Of a DNA stretch of 64,000 nucleotides, positions 29,801-40,889 are shown in pieces. Position 1 is the stretch's first letter. Each line of letters begins with the position of its first letter. The stretch is from assembly GCA_030549495.1 (NCBI GenBank), contig JAUIRK010000121.1:744001-808000 (forward strand), read 5' to 3'. The notes under the pieces are model-generated. The model did no database searches. It saw only the letters and a list, made by a program, of their open reading frames with translations, and was not told the DNA's origin. Position numbers and translations under genes: made by a program. The stretch is from Nectonema munidae (taxonomy: Eukaryota > Nematomorpha > Nectonematoida > Nectonematidae).

Positions 29801-32800
29801 TTAATAAAATTTCATATTTTTAATTAAATTAAAACGTCAGTCAAACATTTCTAACAAATTACAGATTACAAATTACAGTTCGATCCAAAGATGCTATGAA
29901 ACCTTTAGACTCTTTAGAGTCTGTGTAGGACGGATCTGTTCGTCAGCAAAGTAAATTCCAGGGAGGTGAGAAGAGCCCCCTTTCACCTCTCGATCGACAG
30001 GCGTGTTGAAAGCAAAATAATAGAACAAGATTCTCTCGGCCTCTTCTTTAACCCTATTAGTGCTGGGCTAAATTTGTCTGCTCAAATGCTGGGGGCGTAA
30101 AGTGCACCCGCCCTATTTTTCTCAGATATTAATAAGTTTTTATAAATATCTTTAATGTTACATATATATTTCAACTATGCTGAATTCAGTGGTGATATCC
30201 ACTTTTTATCAAACCTGTCCAAAAATTGATTTCTATTTGACAGCTCATTTCAAAAAAGAACTTTTTTAAATAATTATATAAAGTTTTTTACACATATACA
30301 CCCATTTTCAAGTATATGTAAAATTTTATTGTGAAGTTCATTTTTTCTGAAATCAATAAAACCTGTCAAAAAATCGATTAAACCCGTAAATCAATCTCAA
30401 ATATATAAACTTCAAAATAAATTCTATTTGCGGTATTTCTCTGGTAATTATTTTCTTAATTTATTTAATAAACCAACTTTAGGTGTTTAATTCACTCAAA
30501 ATATTTTATTTGTCAGTAAATTAGGTATCTCTATAGGACCTCCATCGTTTTGGCTACAAATTCGTTATCGGCTGGTAGTTTCTGAGTGATTTCTTCTATG
30601 CTTTACAGTATGCAATTTTGCTATTCATTCTATGATAATTCTTTCAAGGTGTGTTTGAAAAAACATTAGGGAATTTTGAACAGATTTTCTCTCAAAGCAT
30701 TCCTCCGATTAAAGAATCTTCTTGATGATCTTAGGCTTTTTTTTATCAGTATCGTATATTTTATTATCAGGCAATATGAAGAGATAGAGGAACTTCTTTT
30801 TTGAAGCACCCAATATTGCAAGTGAAGAGGGCGAGAGTGGTGGAAAATTATTGTTCAAAGAATCTATTTGAATAAACGCTTTACTATTTTATCTATTATT
30901 ATTCATGAGTCTCAGCAACATTTTCTTTGCACTATAAAGTTGATGATCTCAAATTAAAGACAAAATAAATATTATGTGGTTGGTAACGAGGAAAAAAATT
31001 CACTCCAGAGGCAAAGCTAAAAATGTCATGTCATAAATAAAACCTACTAATGCCATCGAAAAGATGTTAAGTATATACATTATTAGTAATTTCTTTTTCT
31101 AAAATACCTACTATCATAAAAAATTGCCGGCCAATGAAATCCACTTTTTTGCTTGGGCAAGTTTCTTTTTTGGAAAATTCATCTCTGTAATTTTTTCTAA
31201 AAATTGTGCTCTTATGAATTTTTAATGTTTAGATTCATAATGAATCTTATTTAGGGTGTGTAAATTATTCTGACAGCACCTCAGCGCATAAACTAATGCA
31301 AGGTTTTATGTTTAAGTAAAGCCAACAGTATTATCCTTAAAAAATTTCTACTTAATTCTGTTAAGTTATTTATTATAGTGTTTTTTACATCATCCCTAAA
31401 AGTAATAAAATAAAAAGGAGCTAGGAAATTATCTCCGTGAATGAAAAAAACAAACAGGAAAGAGATAAATGAAAATAATAGTAATTTAAACACTAAGATC
31501 TCATTGTATTGAGGTTACCAAGGGTTATTATCGATCTAGAACCAGATCAAGTTGGGTTTAAATCAGGAAAGCGCAAGGTTGACATTTTAGAGGAAGAGCG
31601 AATTTTTTAATGGTTTTAACTACCAAAAAGTTTCATCAATATATTCCTTTTTGTATAAGTCATAAAAAGAATTCCTAAAATGACTTAAAAGATCAAGGCA
31701 TCGATGATGAGGTAGACGATTAAAATAAATAACTAATAGCTCCGCCACGCTCAAATTATAAGATGAGTTCATGAATTGCATTAAATCAGCCTCTTCTTAT
31801 AAGGAGAATTTGAATCGGAACTAAGGGATGCGCATTAGGGCTATAACTTTTTCTAACTTTCTAATCCTGTATCATTTTTCATTGAATAATATTGTTTAAA
31901 GCTCAAAAATACAAATTTTACATTGAACAATCCAAAAAACCTCGCGCGCAATGATTTAAAACTTAAAATTATATGATTTACTTAACAAAAAAGTTTACAT
32001 ATTGCAACAAAAATATCATTTATTTATAGAAGTAAGATAAAAACTATAAAAAGATATTAAGAATGATTACTAACAAGAAACTTGCTGCTTATGTTTTTAT
32101 CGGGAATTGTTGAAAATTTCTTGCATTTTTTCACACCTCTTTCTGCTATGATGTTTGTTCTTGGTATGTTTATTTGAGAACTTTCAGAACTAAAAAATTT
32201 CATTTGGTTATGAAACCAAAACTGAGACCAGTCTTTTGATATGAAATTACAAATTTTTTCCAGTTGATTTCTTAAGTTGGGAATCAAAAAAAGGCAATCA
32301 AGGCATAAGAAGCTATGGAATTCCACCTAGCATTATGGAGATGTGGCAAATTTCTCCATTCTATTTTAGGCCATTTGTTTGTTTCCTTGTAAAACCTAAA
32401 GGCCTAACAAAGATCAAACAAAAACCTAAAATCATCCCTCCAACCATGGTTCTCGCACAAGAAACAATCAGTATCGAATTCATAATTAGCTTTCAAAATT
32501 TCATAATTGTTAACGACTTCATTTACAAAATCATAGGGCAATTGAGGGCTTCTGGTTGACCCACCTAAATTAAAGTCCATAATGTGTCTCAAAACAAGAT
32601 CTAGTACGTGGTGTTGACAAGCAACAAACTGTGGTATTTGAAAAGCTTTCTCAATCATGGCCTTCTGAAACTTCACTACAACTCCATTTTCTTAACCAGT
32701 TTTCATTGTCGTGGAATCACATATTATCATTTGAATACTCTTCCAAGCACTAAAGTCGTTCATCAAGTATTCAATCTCTTCAAAAAATGCTTTGGAAGAG

Positions 32801-34376
32801 CCATTTTTGGAAGCAAGTATTGCAAAGTTTATTTTTCGATCGCTAATTTGAGGGCACACAACTTGGTGTACTCTGTTTTGGAAATGATTTTTCCGTCAAA
32901 ACAAAGACAGAATGTTTCAACCTGCAAAAGATCTTTCAATTTTTGTCTGACACATTCTGCGTCTCTCATCACTCGTTTCTAAACTCCCACTTGAGTTGGA
33001 GAATCTAAATTAATTTCATCCAGCTTGAGTGATTCACAAACTTTTGCTGCTTTTTTTGTTGATAAAGAATATTTACTCACAAGTTTGGCGGCAGAGCTAT
33101 TCTTTCTTTTTGTTTTTCGTTCACTAGTATAAAGTCATCGTCGCTTTCACCATCAAAGCAATCAGAGTCTCGGCATCATTTTCGTGTATTTCATTACTCA
33201 AATCGACTGACTGCAGGAGCTGGCGTGCTTTCGATGAATTTGCGCTTTGAAGGATGAATCTTTTTTATGACAGCTTCTTTTCTGGTTCCATATCCAACTC
33301 TGTCGGCTATTTGAATTTGAGTATCGTAGAGTTTTTTTATCTTCTTAAAGAAAGCCATGTACCATCAGTTTTAGTCACGTCTAAAAGATGCTTCATCTCC
33401 TCTTCTATTTTGTCTGACTTTCTCTTTCTTACTTTTCATAAAGATCAACAACACTTTTTGCTTTCGACAACACTTGCTGGTATGAAACGGTTGGGAAATT
33501 CAAGGCTTTCCATAAATTACTCAATTCTTCTGACAGCATCGTTATTCTGGTATCTTTACTTTTTCCGTTGCAAACAAAACTTGTTTTTTTTTGTTGGCAT
33601 TTTGCAAAAAGCAGATAAACTCGCCGTTATCAGAAATTTCAGGCTTTCTTTTTACAGCGCATATTTTGGGCAAGTTTTTATTATTCATTTTAGATTCACG
33701 AAGAAAAGAATTTATTGACTCTAAAAAATGTGTTAAAATGTGAAAAAAAAAATTAAGTCAAAATTAACAATTGATATCAAAATATGGTCTAAATTAAATC
33801 AAATAAAACATAAAAAAAAGTTTTACATGTTGATAAATGAAAAAAAAACCTGAAATTCTATAATATAATATTGATAACATAGCAATGCGCGCGAACATTA
33901 TGGCGCCAAAATCAATAAAAATGACTTTTTTATGTTAGTTTCATCGAATAAGGCTGCAGGCTTTTTGATTTGAAAAAAAAGTTATATCCCTAATACGCAT
34001 GCTTTCAAAAAAGAAACTCTTTAGCACTATTGTTGAACATATGAGAGAAAACATGACCAAATCTTAGTGATGAAAAGTTTTATATAATACTTGAGCGTTA
34101 CCGATTTCATGGATTGAGCTGTTTTTAGCTTTGAACTAACGGCTTCAATTTTGGAGGAGAGACGCAGAAAATTAACCACTTCATTCTTCTTTCTTATGGC
34201 ATTTTCTGCATGGATTTTCGCGATTTCAATATCATTTGATTTGATTGCCTTAAAATGACTTCTCTTTATTAAAATTGGGGATAAAGTAAGGAATAAACCT
34301 TTTTGACTTTATTTGTCTCTGAAATTTTATCCTTTTCAGCTTTCTTTGAATATCTTTCCAACTGCTTCGCAGAAAA
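26652..34376 (-). CDS. CHMP1: CHMP1, ESCRT-III subunit; five exons found, both tips missing
   Basis: CHMP1 polymerises on membranes in ESCRT-III reactions (multivesicular bodies, abscission, nuclear envelope sealing) and recruits VPS4 through a C-terminal MIM. Exons in order: 34376-34299, 34263-34102, 29797-29729, 29565-29506, 26830-26652. All have GT-AG borders and compatible phases. The join reads [70 protein letters not shown] and [12 protein letters not shown], a clear CHMP1A-type match through the helical core. The first few residues (usually ending LF.LK) and the terminal MIM (LS.RL..LR) were not located; they probably sit in tiny exons above 34376 and below 26652. One intron is only 35 nt; two others are 4.3 and 2.7 kb and hold transposons. 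Confidence 0.93.
27290..29164 (-). mobile_element. hAT-like transposon relic (DUF4371-type) in a CHMP1 intron
   Basis: Minus-strand remains: [14 protein letters not shown] (BED-like), [21 protein letters not shown] near 28700, an AVDTSN block near 28510, and [13 protein letters not shown] near 28300 followed by a [12 protein letters not shown] block near 28200. I recall this order from hAT-like repeat proteins of insects and cnidarians. The right end reads TAGGGTGACCAGACG inward from 29164; the left end is truncated or unclear, near an imperfect ATCCGGC/GCCGGAT palindrome at 27290. Multiple stops. Confidence 0.65.
29506..29797 (-). CDS. CHMP1: CHMP1 exons 29797-29729 and 29565-29506
   Basis: These two short exons encode [19 protein letters not shown] and [20 protein letters not shown], separated by a 163-nt intron. 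Both match the CHMP1 helical core in order (VTK.LDKAL..M, .S.VMD.FE.Q...LDV). Confidence 0.92.
30052..30115 (+). mobile_element. Possible piggyBac-type terminal sequence
   Basis: TTAACCCTATTAGTGCTGGG followed by GGGGGCGTAAAGTGCACCC looks like a TTAA plus a piggyBac-style terminal repeat. No partner end or transposase was identified downstream. Confidence 0.3.
31828..34000 (-). mobile_element. Unclassified 'CRHH' DNA transposon, copy 2, with TIRs, in a CHMP1 intron
   Basis: Inverted repeats ATGCGCATTAGGGCTATAAC (31828 onward) and, reading inward from 34000, ATGCGTATTAGGGATATAAC flank a 2.17-kb relic. Minus-strand blocks match copy 1: [17 protein letters not shown] near 32620, [13 protein letters not shown] near 32500, WRDDFRFLF near 32410, and a C-terminal [14 protein letters not shown] near 32140. 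In this copy the family motif CRHH reads CQHH. Several breaks are present. It sits inside the 4.3-kb CHMP1 intron. Confidence 0.7.
34102..34376 (-). CDS. CHMP1: CHMP1 exons 34376-34299 and 34263-34102, split by a 35-nt intron
   Basis: Exon A encodes [17 protein letters not shown] (family .F.AK.L.R..KK.EK). Exon B encodes [19 protein letters not shown] and [15 protein letters not shown]. The intron 34298-34264 (GTTTAT...TTTAATAAAG) is only 35 nt and is in phase; reading through it would insert non-conserved residues. Confidence 0.93.
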
Positions 34377-34559
34377 CTAATATAAAAATGACCTAAACAC
34401 ATTTTATTCTTTTAAATTTAAAAATGACTTCAATATTAAAAAATTTGAGAGTTAAAATTTTATATTCTACAAAAGTCACAATAAAATGTTGACTCGGGGG
34501 TCGAAGGGAGTCATTAACTTATTTAGGTGACTCCACACTTTTCCCTGAAAGATGTAACT

Positions 34560-35095
34560 TGTCATCCTTAATTTTCCTTTTCAAATTCACGGATAATGTT
34601 GCAAGCCAAAAGAATAGTTCATCTTTCTTTAATAAGGTTAGATCTGGCAAAACACGGTAAAAAAGCTGTTTCATCCATATTCCATATATCCTTCACTTCA
34701 CACCCATCACACATACGAACTTTCTTTAGTAAAAGTATCTACTACACATGCCTTTTCTCCACAATTTTTTTGAATTCAATATTATGACACCTTCTAAATC
34801 GTATCAACCAAACAGTATTACTTTAAAATTTATTGTGTTCACGTTTTATGGCAATATGTTTAGTCTTGCAAAATTGATCCCGAAATTGAGGTAATGTGTC
34901 CACGTACTCTCTTAAGTCAGTCAAAAGTTAGTTTTTCGACATCTTTTTTCTCTTCAGAATAAATACAATTTGAGTTCTACCTATTTTGAATAGTTCTGCT
35001 AATACACGATGACTTTTACCAAAACTTTTTTTTAATAAGCTCGATTTTTTCTCAAGTATCAAGTCAACACGTGATTTTTTACTAAAAATTTTATT
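34560..35095 (-). mobile_element. Tigger/pogo (DDE_1) transposase relic
   Basis: Minus-strand fragments: GKSHRVLAELFKIGRTQI (CENP-B-type HTH) near 35000, IWNMDETAFLPCFARSNL near 34660, then LACNIIREF near 34590. These match HTH...D..NMDET....P..T of pogo/Tigger transposases. Stops separate the fragments. Confidence 0.65.
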
Positions 35096-35120
35096 AAAGA
35101 AGAATTAAAAGATTCGAATA

Positions 35121-35562
35121 CAGTGGCGTAACCATGAGAATTGCCGCTCGGGGCGGGTCATAAATTTGACGCCCTTTTTTATTTAAAAAAATTGGTTAAA
35201 AACGCATAAAACATTATTTATTTATAAATTAGTTTTATATAAATGCTTATAATAGAAAATAATGCTTTAATATGAAAATTAAAAAAACTGAAAAATTTAT
35301 TTACTTACATACAAATATTCATTTTCAACTTTTTATAGATGAACTTTTCTAGCTTTTTTGTTAGCAAACTCTTCAATAACTTCGTCAAAAACTTTTTTCA
35401 GGTCTCAGATTTGTTGTGTATGCATGTTTTTTTGTGTTTGTCAAATGAAAATCTCTTACAACACAAACTGTTATAAAGATCTTAACATCATATTGATTGC
35501 TATATGAGTGATTTCAAAATATGCCGCCCGGGGCGGACCGCCCCCACCTAGTTACGCCACTG
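35121..35562. mobile_element. hAT MITE, 442 bp, with perfect 8-bp duplication
   Basis: The ends are CAGTGGCGTAAC and its complement GTTACGCCACTG. Both sides carry TTCGAATA (35113-35120 and 35563-35570), the 8-bp duplication expected of hAT elements. Subterminal GC-rich blocks (GCTCGGGGCGGG; GCCCGGGGCGGACC) face each other across an AT-rich, non-coding middle. Confidence 0.92.
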
Positions 35563-36079
35563 TTCGAATATTAATGTTTTCAAATTTCCAATATTTGATA
35601 GTTGTGAAACTTAACTAAATCTATACTGTGCTAACGAAAACATTTATTACATGAAGATATCCTAGCAAATAGTATGAAACTTAATATACTTAGTAAAACT
35701 AAAATCATATATACAAATTTACAAATTCTGCTACGTTGTTAATAAATTTTATAATTATTGTAACATTTTTTTGAAAAACACGTGTTCATAAATGTTTATT
35801 TGAAAAGTAGCGAAAACAAATTCAACATCAAACTTTTCATATTTACTTAAATTAAATCATAGAGAAAAATTATATACTGTAAGCTCCCTCAGTAGATCGT
35901 TTTCAACATATTGGGTCATTTGCAATTTTTGCCAATAAGTCACATTTAAAAGAATGAATAATTTTGTTTTTGAATTGAGTACTATTTTTATTTTTTATTG
36001 CTTTTCAGGCCTGGTTTTATAGATGTAAATGTGCATTTTTGTTAATGGCTTAAAAAATGAAATATTACGACTGATGCAT

Positions 36080-36580
36080 TATGGGGAAGAGGAACATGAG
36101 TGTGTTTTGTGTTCTGAAGTGTTAGCATTCATTTTCTAAACTCTGAAAAATGAAGCTTGCACTGGAAATGAAGCACTCGAGTTCAGTAAACAAAACTATT
36201 GACTATTTTAAACGTCAAGCTGAACGATTGCACAAATCCAGGTTTCATATCATAAGAATGTTTTTGCAAAATATTAAGTGTTTTTAAGCCTGCTATAAAG
36301 TTTCAACAAAAATAACTGTTGTCAAAAAGTCACGGAGAACAGTTGATATTACCTTGCTGCAAAGATATCATGAATGTGCTAAGAAGTTCTTAATTCGAAA
36401 AGTTGAAGCACATTTTCCTCTCAAATGATACGGCTAGAAAGCTAATATGAGAGATGTCTGATGACATACTGTGACCGCAGTTTTATTGATTCGGAATTCG
36501 ATTGTCAACTTTTTGTAATTCAACTTGTTGAAGCGATGGATGCCCCCAAATCAACTCAGCCTTTCATTAGCATACAATAG
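36080..36580 (+). mobile_element. Weak hAT (ZBED5-like) relic
   Basis: HECVLCSEVLAF at about 36097 resembles the BED finger of ZBED5-like hAT proteins, followed in another frame by TIDYFKRQAERLHKSRF. Further similarity is lost. The call rests on these two short stretches. Confidence 0.3.
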
Positions 36581-36599
36581 ATAGATAACAAGCACTTGT

Positions 36600-38590
36600 T
36601 AAACAAAATGTTGTTTTGCGAACTCTTAGCGGTAGAACAACAAAGAGAAATATTTGAAAAGGTACACATTTTTCACAGCAAATAGCATTAAGTCGAAACA
36701 TGAACAGAATTATAGGTATTTATTCGCAAGGTAAAAAACATCAAGCAAATCTTTTTGATCATGATTACGTTATTACGTTTCGATTTTTTTAGAATGTCAA
36801 TATTTTATTTAAATATTGTATTTTTTATTTTAAAACGATTTTACAGTATCAAAAAAAGGGAAGTCTGAAAATAGGAAATTTCTTTTCGAATCACAGCGTA
36901 AGCCATAACTGATTACTTTATAGTGTTTTTCGATCTATTACATGGTCATTGCATTTGATTACAACACTGCTGCGTATTTAGTCGTGAGTTTAAAAATAAT
37001 ATTTGTTGTAAACATATATTTATTACTTTAAGATAGGACTTCTAGCCCGTTGGACAGAAGTTATTGCAGGAACACCAAACGTTAGATATTCCTCTTTTTA
37101 GTCTTGTACAAACTTTAAAACCGATCTAATCTAAAAAATCTTTTTTTTTAATTTTCGATTGTTGTAATAAAATGCAAAAAAACGTAATTGGTTGCAAAAA
37201 CTTAATAAATCGAAAAACACGTTATATAACATTTAAATAATTTGGTAAATTTTAAATAAAGTTCAGAAATAATAAAATTAAAATCTCAATGGCACTTTAT
37301 AAAACGACAAAAATTTTATAGTATATTGGGGCACAAAAGCCAAATAAATGTTAATTTATTGATCTTAAGAAATATCTTGAATAGAGTACTGAAAAAATAA
37401 AACTAAAATATTAAACTTTTTGTTCTGTTCGATGGTAATAATATGAAAAATAAATCCTATTATATCAAAAAAAAATTTATATGCATGTTTTTGGTACAAA
37501 TAATAAAAAATTTTCAAATGAGATTGAATACTGACAAAAAAATTTAATGTTACTAAGCAAGGCTTAATTTAATAAGAAAACAAATGTTTATGACTTATTC
37601 AATTCATTTGAAGCCTATTATCTAAAAATTTCTCTTGAATCTACATTTATTATAATATAATATAACTTGTAGGATGTAGGTATTGTATAAGTATATGATA
37701 ATATTAGTTATAAAAAAAGACATTAAGATAAGCAGATTTACGATAAAAAAAATTTATAAAAAAAACTTACTCGCAATTGAAATATAATATCTTAAAGTGA
37801 AATAGATTGTATTAGTAAGAGAATTAGAAAAAAGATTTACCATCCATCTTTTATTTGGATTAAATTAACCAAGAAAATTTGAATTCTAAGAAAAAAAAGT
37901 CTAAACCACTATAAGCACACCATTCACTAATCTCTCTAAAAGCTTTTCTGAGCAAAACCATAATTTAAGGAATATTAGCACCCTCATTCCAAGCTAGAAA
38001 TACAGGCACATTATATTACATTACGATTCTTGAGCCCAGTAACCCTAAGAATTTTAAATGCCTTTTTACACCACCAAAATTATATTGATCATCATATTCT
38101 CACTCATCTTTTACAAAACTATCATACTGTCACACTATAACTGCCTACTCCATTACCAAATATATTTTGAAAAATATAAAACAAAATTATCATGCTTTAA
38201 CTGGCATAACCATTACAACGGAACATACAAACTATATGAGTTCTACATCGTAGCTCGCAACATTCAGCTTCAACACAATCTTGTTATTATAATTTTGAAT
38301 TTTGTAAACATGAACATTAACCCTTTGACAAACCTAATTTTCCATTTCTAACTTCTTTAATACTTCTATAAACGAACACTACCTTAAACTCTCATTTTAT
38401 TGCCAAATACTCACTTCACCAAGATCCTTTTATTCTGCAGCTATATTCGTAAAATCAAGAGTTCATCACACTACCCTAACAAAATTCTTTTTCAATACCT
38501 ATTATTTATTTATGTTTGTTGTGAGAACTATGATTAAAGCATAGACTGGTTTTAGTAAGTAGCTTAATAATGTAATATTATTTTTACAAG
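36600..38590. other. Intergenic AT-rich stretch
   Basis: No coding block recognised. A 97-codon open frame at 38058-38351 has no motif I can name. Low-complexity A/T runs are frequent. Confidence 0.5.
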
Positions 38591-38591
38591 T

Positions 38592-38980
38592 ATGTCTTTC
38601 AGTACTCAAGTAAAGAAAAGATCGATAAATAATTTAAAAAACATGTCGGATAAAATAAAAAAACTAGAAAAAAGTGATTTTATCGAATTAAAAAAATACT
38701 TGAAGATTTATGATGAAACTTTTAGAAAATCTTATTTACTATGGTTTAAACTGAGCCTCATGGTTGTTAGGGTGTACCTCTCAGCTTAACAGTTGAAGGT
38801 CAGGGGTTCGATCCCCAAGGCTCCCAACTCTAAAAACAAATTCACAAAAAACTGTGATTAACCATCTTAAGCATAATGCGAGCATATAGCTTTACTGCTG
38901 AAAGTGCTTTGATATCTCAAAACCAACCAACCAACCATGGTTTAAACTTATTTCCAATTTTTTTTTGAAGAAAGCTATAT
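38592..38980 (+). other. Short unrecognised ORF interrupted by the SINE
   Basis: From ATG 38592 the frame runs MSFSTQVKKRSINNLKN...YDETFRKSYLLWFKL, lysine-rich and helical, until the SINE breaks it at 38753. I recognise no family. It may be a fragment of an older repeat. Confidence 0.25.
38753..38936 (+). mobile_element. tRNA-derived SINE, 184 bp, with perfect 12-bp duplication
   Basis: A tRNA-like head has an A box (TGGTTGTTAGGG) and B box (GGTTCGATCCC), with acceptor halves GAGCCT and AGGCTC and an anticodon-like stem TCAGC/GTTGA. A 3' body follows and ends in AACCAACCAACCAACC. ATGGTTTAAACT flanks both sides (38741-38752, 38937-38948). The perfect duplication suggests a young insertion made by LINE machinery. 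Confidence 0.92.
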
Positions 38981-39559
38981 TTTTCACGTATTTGACACAA
39001 AATACCCTAGTTGGCACAAATTAGTTACTCCCGTAAATTAATACTCTAATTAATGGATATTTTATCTTAAATAAATTATTTTTGATTACATTTTTTAAAT
39101 ACGGCTAATTCTATACCTCGATGCTTTAATATTAGTTTAATAATGTGATCTTTAGTTTTTTTAGTTATCGTTGTGATTTTAAAACAATTTTTTTTATCAA
39201 TTTAAAATATTGATTTGTAGTTCATAATATTGCAAATACGTTTTTTCAGGTTATTTTTTAAATGATAAAATAAGAAGAAGAAGAAGAAGATTTATTAATT
39301 GATAAAATAAAATTAGAAAACATCACTAAACATATAAAAAAAGAATTTAATAAAGAATTTAAAAAGAAAGACATTGCATAATAGTTGGGAAAAAATTCAA
39401 AAGGCCTGCAAGACGCTGATATGAATAAAACCCATATTACATCAAAAAAATAGAAATACATCATATAGAATATTCATAAAATAAATATGAAGTAAAAATT
39501 ATCACATTAGCTGGAATAAAATATAGATAGTATGCAGTGCGCATGATTAGAATGAGTGG

Positions 39560-40270
39560 CTGTTTAATATATTGTTAAATAACTATTGGTAGTTGCTACA
39601 CACAAAGCAATTAATAGAATGACAAGTTGAACTATATTTATCTAAAAGAAGTTTTTTTATATTTTTACAAGTGCTTATTTTAGAAAGAATAAATTGAGAG
39701 TTAAACATAAAAAAGTTAAAGTTATGAGAAATTTTATATTTTATAGATTGTTTGGATAATTTTTTACAATAAGATGGAAGTGATAAATTGGATTTATTTC
39801 GTAGATTATATTCATGGTTCATGTAGTTAAGTACAATAAACTTATTAAATATATTAGGTAGAAATCCATTTAAAAGTTAAATATTATACACATACAAGTG
39901 TATAATATTTAATATAAAAAATATGTGTGTATTTAATATAAAAAATATCAGTGTATATAAAGTTAAATATTATACACATACAAGTCATTAACCTTTAGTA
40001 AGTTCTCTCTAAAAAATAAGGGAGTAGTATGAGACCTGTACAAATGACTTCTAGTTATATAGCGTATAATTCGTTTTTGTGTTTATCAAGGTTTTGATGA
40101 CCCCATGGAACTATGCAGTAATTAAGATAATGGAGAAAAAAAGAGTTGTACAATAATAATTTGATTTTGGTCGGGAACAAAAACTTATTGTTTTAGAATG
40201 CTTAAATTACTACACAGAATAGAATTGATATAAGAGATATAAATTATCTTGATTTTTTGAATGAGTTTGC
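39560..40270 (-). mobile_element. LINE (CR1/Jockey-like) reverse transcriptase C-terminal fragment
   Basis: Minus strand: SSMGSSKP...QKRIIRYITRSHLY..HTTPLF near 40030-40110 is the RT C-terminal pattern (Q.RIIR.I......HT.PLF), and MNHEYNLRNKSNLSLPSY near 39820 is the following basic segment. A block of TATAC/ATATT microrepeats (39870-39990) interrupts it. Confidence 0.6.
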
Positions 40271-40870
40271 TAAATGTCTCAATCAATTTTCGGGTTTACA
40301 TCTAAAATTTCAATATTATGTAAATTTAAAACAAGAAATATATTTTTTATATTAAATCAAATGTCGATTTCATTTTCTGGCTTGGTTTTCGTAATAAGAG
40401 TGTTTAAATATTTCATAGTGACAATTTTGCGTTTTATATACAAAAACTGTCTGCAGAACATCCATTTACAAATATTAAATTTTTTATAATAAATCAATTA
40501 TGTTTCATTTCTGAACTGAGTATTTAAAATAAGGGTTTGAAGATGTTTAATAGTGTAATCAAAAATATGATAAATGGAGCATCTTGGTTTAATTTCTTGA
40601 CTTAGTTTTCGCATGTAATGTTTGAAAATATCGGAATGTGTCAATCTAATGTGCGTTTTAATTCTGAAAACTCTTTAGAAAAATATTGATGCAATTTTTA
40701 CATGAAATATTTTACCATACTTTTTTCATTTCGCGTGTCAAATTTTGTATTTTGTCTTCAAAAGTATCATTCAAAATTGCATTTTACTTCTGAAAATTGT
40801 CATCAAATATATTTATTGAAAATTTAAACAAAATATATATTTAAATAGGAAGGTTTTCATCCTGGCTCCA
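40270..40870 (+). repeat. About 155-bp satellite, block 1 (diverged)
   Basis: Diverged tandem units built around TCATTTTCTGGCTTGGTTTT, a GTCAATC-type segment, a CTGAAAA-type segment and ATATATTT. The same consensus recurs at 58985-59960. Units differ by many substitutions. The block directly precedes the minisatellite. Confidence 0.65.
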
Positions 40871-40889
40871 TTTCTGGGGGCGGTTTGCG

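Noticed and set aside
33254-33718. 154-codon plus-strand open frame
   Set aside because: It is antisense to the coding remains of CRHH copy 2 and has no motif.
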